Part shown: piece by piece, positions 1 to 5,862 of the stretch | How the letters are laid out: each line of letters opens with the position of its first letter | How positions within the stretch are numbered: position 1 is the stretch's first letter | Assembly: GCA_964352775.1 (NCBI GenBank) | Contig: CAYGTK010000199.1 | Span: 1-7,553 of the forward strand | Direction of reading: 5' to 3' | Source of the DNA: CAYGTK01 sp964352775 | GTDB taxonomy: Bacteria > Bacteroidota > Bacteroidia > Chitinophagales > CAIOSU01 | Length of the DNA stretch: 7,553 bases | Notes under the pieces: model-generated | The model's input: the letters and a program-made list of their open reading frames with translations, nothing else | Databases searched by the model: none | What the model was told of the DNA's origin: nothing | Made by a program: the position numbers and the translations under genes

Positions 1-3000
1 AACACTTATTACTAGCGACACGCTACTCTATCCAACCGGCTTTGCTTTGGACTCCAACTTTATAAGCCCCAATATTGACTATTATTTGAGACTAAATTTT
101 AGTGATAGTTCAAATTATGTAGTTTACCTGGGAAATGCTTTTAGAGTCTCGCCAGATAGCATACCTCCTTTGAATCCATGTTTCTACAATCCTTGTAATC
201 TAGTTTGTTACGGTGACATGGAAGATATAATTGACCCGCTAGCTTATCCTTTGGGTGAGTATTATATTAACCCTAGGGGTGATGTATGCTTAAATGGAGA
301 TTCTGTAATTGATGGAATAAGCCAAGCATTTGTTGGGGCAAATTATTGCGCAGGTTTTACTCCTTCCACATTTATTACCCCAGATGTTCTACCACCATCT
401 ATCACAAACAATCGGTGGATAGGATTGACTGGAATCAGCTTGGATACAATTGGGTTACTTCCAATTCCTGGACATTCGGAAGCACTTGTCTTCCGTTTAT
501 CTAAACCTATGATTCCTGGCAACTTTTTATTTAGCTTTGATGGCTCTCCATACTTTGGATTTGGTCCCAATTCTGCCGTGAACTCGAAAGCTATTTTTCT
601 ATTGAGTGAACATGAACCATGCATTCCCAATATACATGTTTGTACGAATGTGATTAGTGCAGCAAACTGCGAGGCAGATTGTGGGGACTATGTTTATAGC
701 CCTAAAGAATTATTGGTACAAACCATACCTACAACCTCACCTCCCGCTTTTCTACCCTACGGACCGTATTTATACAACGTGCAGTCTTCGGATACATTTA
801 ATTTTTTGGCCGTAGCTATTCAACCAGGAGATTCTTTAACCGTTGAAAGTATTGCTCTGGATAACATTACAATAAAACCAGCGCTAAATGGAAGTACTGC
901 GAATAACTCTGTTACCCCATTAGTTACTTGTCAAAGCGATACATTCACCATTAATTACACCATTTGTTTAGATAGCGTAGCTTTTTATTCCGACTCCTTG
1001 GTACTATCTGTTGGTAGTTTACCCACTGGTTATAGCATTGTGGGGGGCGACTTTTACCCTGTGAATCAACATATAATAAAAGATACCTTTTTGACTGTTA
1101 ATGCCTGTAGCTACGAGCTTACTGCCATTATTGCAACCGATAATAGCATCCAAATAAATACGAGCGAAACCATATTTTTAGATGTAGTTCAGTTTCAGTG
1201 CAGTGTTGATAGCTACTCCATAAGCCCAACTACGATAAACGTCTTAGATCCAAACGCTAGCTTATCGTTAGATAACACAATATCATCAATATTAATCTGC
1301 CAAGGGGTAGATACAGTATCAGGGCAAATTGTGGTAACCAATAATTCAGGTTCGCTTCTTATCGATGATATTTCAGTTAGTTTGGAATTACCAAGCGGGG
1401 TAGACACTGGTAGTGTATCTTCTACTTTCTTTAGCTATTCCAGTGCGCACGGTGCTCTAGTTCTAGATAGTACCCTAGCTTTGGCGGCGCTGGCTAGTTC
1501 TGATACACTTACTTATTCATTTGTAGTGGATACCGACGATGTAGGAAGCGAAATTAGCCTATGTGCCAATATTATTTCCGCAAGCAATGTATGCGATTTA
1601 CCTGTAACTGTCTGCGATACCGTTCCGGTAGAATACGGTTCAACATCCGTTGCTGTGGCGGTAAGTTATGCTTGTAATGGAAGTGGTGGTTATGATGCAG
1701 TATTTAATGCCACCACAAGTACTTGCATCGATTCAATAGTCTGGCTTTTTGGTGATGGCACATTTGCACAAGATGTGCTGGATACCAGTAAAACGTACAC
1801 TGATATCAATCAAACCTATCAAGTTTCAGCTATTGTCTTCAATGGGGATTCCTCCGTTTCATACGATACAGTGTTATCCTTTATAACTGCACCAATGCTA
1901 AGCGCAACTGGCGTTACTAACTTGTCTGCGGTTTGTGAAACCGATACTTTTTCGGTGACTTATGCTGTCTGCCTAGATACCGCAGTACTAAATTCCGACT
2001 CTTTGGAACTTTCGATAGGTACGCTACCAAGTGGTTTTAATATGGTAGGTGGAGATTTTTATCCGAATAACCTGCATATTCTGAAAGACACATTTTTGAC
2101 CACAAATCCATGTACATACGAACTGACTGCCATAATTGCTCTAGATACAAGTGTACAACCAAATTCAACGGAATCAATACAATTAGACGTTCTGCAATAC
2201 CAGTGCAGAGTAGATAGTTATTCTTTAAGTCCTATAAGTATTGATATTCTTGACCCAAATAAAGGTTTAACGATTGAGAATACCCTTTCATCCATATTAA
2301 TTTGTAATGGAATAGATACTGTGTTTGGTCACATAGTAGTAACCAACAATTCAAGCACTTGGTCGGTAGATAGTATTTTGGTCAATATCGATATACCGAA
2401 TGGCATTTCTTCTAGTAGTTTCTCTTCCTCCTTTTTTACCTACTCAGGCACTCAAAATGCGCTTTTACTAGATAGTATAATTTCCCTAGCCACACTTGCC
2501 ACTTCAGATACATTTACCTACTCATTTATTGTAGATGCAAACACCGTAGGGAACCAGGTTAGCTTATGCGCCAATATCACACAAGCAAAAAACCTATGCG
2601 AGCTGCCCGCACATGTTTGTGATACGATTAGCGTGGATTACGGACCTACCAGTGTTTCCGCCACGGTAAGTTATTCCTGTAACGGAAACGGAGGTTACGA
2701 TGCAGCATTTAATGCAAGCATCAGTGCATGTATAGATTCTTCGGTTTGGTCTTTTGGAGATGGTACAAGAGCTATAAACGTATTAGATACCAGTAAAATT
2801 TACACCAATACTAACCAATCGTACCTAGTTTCTTTGATGGCTTTCAATGGCGATTCCATTGTTACTTTTGATACTTTACTAACTTTTAGATCGGTTGGAA
2901 AGCCATTGGTTTTCGGTGATAGATCAGACTGTAGCATGGATTCGGTGTTGTATAGAAGTCCATCAAGCGATAGCCTAGCAATTACTAATTGGTATTTTGT

Positions 3001-5803
3001 GGGAGCGGATGTGGATAGCTGCTTGAATTGCGATAGCGTTTTTGTCTTATGGGCAATTGATTCCGTGGGTATAATTATTATTGAACAAACTGCTAATGGT
3101 TGCAATCTATCTGATACAATAACAGTTTTTAGGTGCTGTGATGATGGAGATACGTCAGCAATTGTAGTTGCTGACATGCGAATTTCAGCCTTCGATAACA
3201 CCCTTAATCCTGCTCCAGGGGCACTGACCTTAAATACAAATGACAGGATTTTGTTTAATGGACTAATTCATATTGATACTTCCTATACGTTCCGAGGTTC
3301 TCCTAACATCAAGTTTGGACCAGATGCACAAATCTTGATAGATGAGGGATACGAACTTACAATACTGAATTCTACCTTAAGTGCTGGGTGTGATACGCTT
3401 TGGGAGGGTATATATGTACCAGAAGGAGCAAAATTATCTATTGATAGTAATACAATTATTCAAGATGCTAGGGAGGCCTTGAATATTAAAAAGGGAAAAT
3501 ATAGCCTTCAAAACAGCACACTTAATAGAAACCTAGTGCACATGGACATTAATGATGTGTTTTTTAACGAACCCGATAGGCTTATTGCCAATATGGACTT
3601 CACCTGCTCTTCTGCTTTGATTGCCCCCCACACAGGAGAGTTTACCCGCGTTGGAATAACAGCAATATTCTGTGATGGCCTAGTAGTAGGCGATAGTTCA
3701 TTATCTACTAGACAGAACACGTTTAGTGGGGCTGATACGGCTATACATATTATCAATAACAAGAGAATTGAAGTTTACAATAACCTCTTTACCTCTACCC
3801 AAAATGATTCACTTATTCAGCATGGCATTCTGGTAAATAACTTTCCGATTAACTCAACTTTCGACCACGGTTTGATACGCATAGGTGCTGGTGCTGTTGA
3901 TACGCTTAACGCAGCAAGTAATGCTCGTAACGTTTTTGAGTATCTAACCTACCCGTTAAGAACCAATAGAGCTAATAATGTTAGGGTGTTAAATAATAGT
4001 TTCTTGGGTGATACTACGCAAGAAGATGCCGCAATAATTATAAGGAATGCTAGAAAGCTACAACCAGCTAGCCTATATAATTCTGAAGTAACGGTAGAGT
4101 ATAACTACATATTTGGCGGTACAGCAGGTATAAGAACTAACGGGTTTAGGGCAGATACTAGAATTAAGGGTAATTACATTAACCTTACCGTAAAAGTTAA
4201 TGACAACCCAACTTATGGTATACTACACACGGAAATTAATCCAGTATCTACAGATACAGATAGAGAGACTTTTTTGGTATCTGATAACGATATATTTGAC
4301 GCAGCTGTGGGTATAGAGGTTTGGAACAGATCATCAAAAATTGGATTAAACGTAATAGGCCTAAAAAAGGAAGCCATTGAAAAAGTTAGCCTTCCATTTT
4401 CATTGGTAATAGGTACAGGTATATCCGCTATTGCCTGTGTAAACTCTGAAATATCTTGTAATACAATTTCTGGTGATTACACAGCTGCAGACGATACACT
4501 ATATGGATTGCAGGCAGGTTGGAGCGCAGGAAACTTGATAATGGGAAATACAATTTCAGGTGTAGGTAGAGCCCTAACTGTGGTAAACAAAATGCGCATT
4601 AGCCAATTGATAAAAAATGAAATTGGTAACTGCTATACTGGTATTGCATTGGATGACCGCGGTGAAATAGGCCCTCAAGCTATATTTTTTGGGCCGCATC
4701 CCATTTTCCCTATGCTGGATAACGAATGGTATGGTACTATAACCACAGGTGGTGCCCACATGCGCACTTATGGAAGTAGCAATGGCCAGTTATCTCCATT
4801 TTGGTTAAGGGGTTTTGGTTCAAATAATTTCTATTATCCTAGTGGGTTTCTAAATGATACGTCTTTTGCAAACGTGAGTGGAAGTGCTTTTTCTGTAACA
4901 GTCTTAACTACTGGCCATAACCCAATAAGTTTTGACTGTACTGCTACAGGTGTCGTTGATAACTTTGCAAAGTATCAGAGCGAACAAATAGCGGGCGATA
5001 GTATTTCGTATACAAAAGACTCGCTGGTGCATCGCTGGTGGAACAGGTACCATCTTTACAGCTACCTTACCAGTAATAGCGATAGTATTAGCAATGCCGA
5101 TACCCTGCTTTCAAGCTTTTTAAATGATTATTCGGCAAACGAAGCAGTACCAAAGTTTAACAACCTAAGGCCCGCTATTACCAATATGATGTACGAGCCC
5201 TTTGTGGCAATCCGTTACGAAAGTTTAAGTGGCCAGTTAGCTGGTATTAGTACCAGCAATGTGTTAGAGGATAACATAAAAAATCATCTCGATTTTTTAC
5301 TAAAACTAAGTAAGCCAGATAACAGCCCCGCACAAATAGCCAGCTACCGTGCAAGCATAATGAACATAGCCCGAAGCTGTGCATTTGAGAATGGCCCCGC
5401 AGTGCTTGAGGCTAGAAGCTTTTTAGCCGCAGATAGTATAGAATTGGCCTTTTACCCTTGGACGGATAGCTGCACTGCTAAAGTAAGTAGCAAGTGGGGT
5501 GGAACCACAGACCCAAGTGAAAGTGAACTTAGCACCAGCGAAAGCGAAGTTACTACTGCCTATTACCTACTGCCAAATTTATTAAGAAATAACACTGTTG
5601 CAATGGTAAACTTAGGTGAAAAAGAGCATGGGCTACTTGAAATTTACGGTATGGATGGCCGAAAAATACACAGCCAAAAATTACACAGTGGTGTCAATTC
5701 CCTACAGCTGCCACAAGCATTTATGCAAAAAAGCGTTTATATTTACAAGATATGGGTAGGCGGTGAACTTAAGACTACCGACAAATTAGTGAAAATTGAA
5801 TAG
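1..5803 (+). CDS. Giant multidomain T9SS-exported surface protein (PKD repeats plus beta-helix), 5'-truncated
   Basis: The frame is open from base 2 to TAG 5801-5803, so the true start lies outside the window; TTG 47 is internal. Residues are counted from base 2 (1,933 visible). Residues 66-293 form a jelly-roll/carbohydrate-binding-like module, opening with NLVCYGDME and closing with LDNITIK. Two tandem copies of a unit follow (310-627 and 645-962), each ending in a PKD domain with an FGDGT motif (583-587, 918-922). A further PKD/Ig-like domain (about 965-1055) ends in Cys-Cys. About 1083-1640 is a right-handed beta-helix with NosD-like turns such as VYNNLF and VLNNSF. A mostly helical segment (about 1655-1833), a Ser/Glu linker and a type A sorting tail (1854-1933) complete it. 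Known of the family: such proteins cross the outer membrane by the T9SS and are anchored at the surface or released. Adhesin or glycan-binding roles are inference; no catalytic site is recognisable. Confidence 0.93.
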   Translation, partial: TLITSDTLLYPTGFALDSNFISPNIDYYLRLNFSDSSNYVVYLGNAFRVSPDSIPPLNPCFYNPCNLVCYGDMEDIIDPLAYPLGEYYINPRGDVCLNGDSVIDGISQAFVGANYCAGFTPSTFITPDVLPPSITNNRWIGLTGISLDTIGLLPIPGHSEALVFRLSKPMIPGNFLFSFDGSPYFGFGPNSAVNSKAIFLLSEHEPCIPNIHVCTNVISAANCEADCGDYVYSPKELLVQTIPTTSPPAFLPYGPYLYNVQSSDTFNFLAVAIQPGDSLTVESIALDNITIKPALNGSTANNSVTPLVTCQSDTFTINYTICLDSVAFYSDSLVLSVGSLPTGYSIVGGDFYPVNQHIIKDTFLTVNACSYELTAIIATDNSIQINTSETIFLDVVQFQCSVDSYSISPTTINVLDPNASLSLDNTISSILICQGVDTVSGQIVVTNNSGSLLIDDISVSLELPSGVDTGSVSSTFFSYSSAHGALVLDSTLALAALASSDTLTYSFVVDTDDVGSEISLCANIISASNVCDLPVTVCDTVPVEYGSTSVAVAVSYACNGSGGYDAVFNATTSTCIDSIVWLFGDGTFAQDVLDTSKTYTDINQTYQVSAIVFNGDSSVSYDTVLSFITAPMLSATGVTNLSAVCETDTFSVTYAVCLDTAVLNSDSLELSIGTLPSGFNMVGGDFYPNNLHILKDTFLTTNPCTYELTAIIALDTSVQPNSTESIQLDVLQYQCRVDSYSLSPISIDILDPNKGLTIENTLSSILICNGIDTVFGHIVVTNNSSTWSVDSILVNIDIPNGISSSSFSSSFFTYSGTQNALLLDSIISLATLATSDTFTYSFIVDANTVGNQVSLCANITQAKNLCELPAHVCDTISVDYGPTSVSATVSYSCNGNGGYDAAFNASISACIDSSVWSFGDGTRAINVLDTSKIYTNTNQSYLVSLMAFNGDSIVTFDTLLTFRSVGKPLVFGDRSDCSMDSVLYRSPSSDSLAITNWYFVGADVDSCLNCDSVFVLWAIDSVGIIIIEQTANGCNLSDTITVFRCCDDGDTSAIVVADMRISAFDNTLNPAPGALTLNTNDRILFNGLIHIDTSYTFRGSPNIKFGPDAQILIDEGYELTILNSTLSAGCDTLWEGIYVPEGAKLSIDSNTIIQDAREALNIKKGKYSLQNSTLNRNLVHMDINDVFFNEPDRLIANMDFTCSSALIAPHTGEFTRVGITAIFCDGLVVGDSSLSTRQNTFSGADTAIHIINNKRIEVYNNLFTSTQNDSLIQHGILVNNFPINSTFDHGLIRIGAGAVDTLNAASNARNVFEYLTYPLRTNRANNVRVLNNSFLGDTTQEDAAIIIRNARKLQPASLYNSEVTVEYNYIFGGTAGIRTNGFRADTRIKGNYINLTVKVNDNPTYGILHTEINPVSTDTDRETFLVSDNDIFDAAVGIEVWNRSSKIGLNVIGLKKEAIEKVSLPFSLVIGTGISAIACVNSEISCNTISGDYTAADDTLYGLQAGWSAGNLIMGNTISGVGRALTVVNKMRISQLIKNEIGNCYTGIALDDRGEIGPQAIFFGPHPIFPMLDNEWYGTITTGGAHMRTYGSSNGQLSPFWLRGFGSNNFYYPSGFLNDTSFANVSGSAFSVTVLTTGHNPISFDCTATGVVDNFAKYQSEQIAGDSISYTKDSLVHRWWNRYHLYSYLTSNSDSISNADTLLSSFLNDYSANEAVPKFNNLRPAITNMMYEPFVAIRYESLSGQLAGISTSNVLEDNIKNHLDFLLKLSKPDNSPAQIASYRASIMNIARSCAFENGPAVLEARSFLAADSIELAFYPWTDSCTAKVSSKWGGTTDPSESELSTSESEVTTAYYLLPNLLRNNTVAMVNLGEKEHGLLEIYGMDGRKIHSQKLHSGVNSLQLPQAFMQKSVYIYKIWVGGELKTTDKLVKIE
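197..877 (+). other. Jelly-roll/carbohydrate-binding-like module in gene 1
   Basis: Visible residues 66-292. The segment opens with NLVCYGDME, which has the shape of the NLVxNGxFE opening common in Bacteroidota CBM4/9-like and related beta-sandwich modules. It contains a middle strand pattern (EALVFRLSKPMIPGNFLFSF) typical of the 'product of packing and display' half of such domains, and closes with an LDNITIK strand like the usual DDVSI ending. Several cysteines lie in the middle. The assignment rests on motif shape only, and glycan binding is not shown. Confidence 0.5.
929..1882 (+). repeat. Tandem protein repeat, copy 1 (318 aligned residues, PKD at its end)
   Basis: Copy 1 runs from the codon for Cys in CQSDTF to Phe in DTVLSF. 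It comprises a beta-rich part, a DUF11-like part (GQIVVTNNS, then SDTLTYSFVVD) and a PKD domain (about 1649-1882) with WLFGDGT. It aligns with copy 2 without a gap, offset exactly 1,005 bases (335 codons), with about 60% amino-acid identity by hand count (192 of 318). A spacer of 51 bases separates the copies. This is an in-gene domain duplication, not a mobile repeat. Confidence 0.93.
1934..2887 (+). repeat. Tandem protein repeat, copy 2 (318 aligned residues, PKD at its end)
   Basis: Copy 2 runs from Cys in CETDTF to Phe in DTLLTF, with the same three sub-parts as copy 1 and a PKD core WSFGDGT. All ten cysteines of copy 1 are found at identical positions. Similarity stops after this point: the following residues (SVGKPLVFGDRSDC) start a different PKD/Ig-like domain, so no third copy is present in the window. 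Whether further copies lay upstream of the jelly-roll module cannot be seen. Confidence 0.93.
3248..4920 (+). other. Right-handed parallel beta-helix region of gene 1
   Basis: About visible residues 1083-1640. The entry segment (ILFNGLIHID, KFGPDAQILIDEGYELTI, then CDTLWEGIYV and GAKLSIDSN) is the pattern often seen where Bacteroidota exported proteins begin a beta-helix. Irregular rungs of about 22-30 residues follow, with Asn-Asn turns and Gly-Ile strand starts (VYNNLF/GILVNN, VLNNSF/AIIIRN, VEYNYIF/AGIRTN, VSDNDIF/VGIEVW, ISCNTIS/YGLQAG, TGIALDD). The fold matches NosD-like/pectin-lyase-like repeats. No conserved lyase or hydrolase catalytic triad was recognised, so a structural or binding role is as likely as enzymatic activity. 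Confidence 0.72.
5561..5800 (+). other. T9SS type A sorting tail of gene 1 (divergent)
   Basis: The last 80 residues follow a Ser/Glu-rich linker and match the layout of the Por secretion tail (TIGR04183 family): an entry strand with PN, a middle strand with LLEIYGMDGRKI, a third strand VNSLQLP, and a final hairpin VYIYKIWVGGEL ending in KLVKIE. The usual YPNP box is replaced by YLLPNLLRN. In this family the tail directs passage through the T9SS and is generally removed by the PorU sortase. It is less canonical than the tail of gene 2, but the later motifs are clear. Confidence 0.85.
5735..5771 (+). repeat. 37-bp repeat in sorting tail, copy 1
   Basis: Bases 5735-5771 match 7487-7523 at 36 of 37 positions; the one difference is C5761 against T7513. 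They encode VYIYKIWVGGEL in the same frame in both genes. Sequence on both sides is clearly diverged. Confidence 0.92.
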
Positions 5804-5829
5804 GTGTTAAAAGTGATAGCAAATAATGT

Positions 5830-5862
5830 AATGCCAAGGCTAATACTATTAGTCTTGGCATT
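5830..5862. promoter_or_regulatory. 16-bp near-perfect inverted repeat spanning the start codon of gene 2
   Basis: The left arm 5830-5845 (AATGCCAAGGCTAATA) is the reverse complement of the right arm 5847-5862 (TATTAGTCTTGGCATT), except at G5839/T5853, which can form a G-U pair in RNA. C5846 is the centre. In RNA this folds into a stem of about 15 bp with a 3-base loop, placing AUG 5831-5833 inside the stem. It starts 27 bases after the stop of gene 1 and is followed by a moderately U-rich tract (5861-5869). The structure is certain from sequence; the function is not. It could be a terminator of gene 1, a translation-blocking hairpin for gene 2, or an operator. Confidence 0.6.

Noticed and set aside
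47..49. TTG 47 as the start of gene 1
   Set aside because: The same frame is open back to base 2 and encodes similar Asp/Ser/Thr-rich protein (TLITSDTLLYPTGFA). No signal peptide follows the TTG, and a T9SS cargo needs one, so the start must be outside the window.
532..539. TAGCTTTG, a match to the Bacteroidota -7 promoter box TAnnTTTG (also at 1476-1483)
   Set aside because: Both lie deep inside gene 1 with no gene starting downstream, and such short matches are expected by chance. No match was found just upstream of gene 2.
343..630. Minus-strand open frame of 95 codons
   Set aside because: It lies fully inside gene 1, with no recognisable domain and no separate promoter. The same applies to the other minus-strand frames (1213-1407, 2800-3201, 3508-3762, 4574-4759, 5935-6138, 7079-7363).
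929..2887. The tandem repeat considered as a CRISPR array or mobile element
   Set aside because: The period is 1,005 bases, the copies are diverged coding sequence with one open frame, and there are no short identical repeats, spacers, terminal inverted repeats or transposase.
3248..4920. Beta-helix considered as a polysaccharide lyase or glycoside hydrolase
   Set aside because: The fold is compatible, but I could not identify conserved catalytic residues, so no enzymatic function is claimed.
5804..5830. GTG 5804 (or GTG 5813) as the start of gene 2
   Set aside because: Both are in frame and cannot be excluded, but ATG 5831 gives a cleaner signal peptide and a 27-base A-rich leader. I kept ATG as the call and left GTG 5804 open as a coupling alternative.
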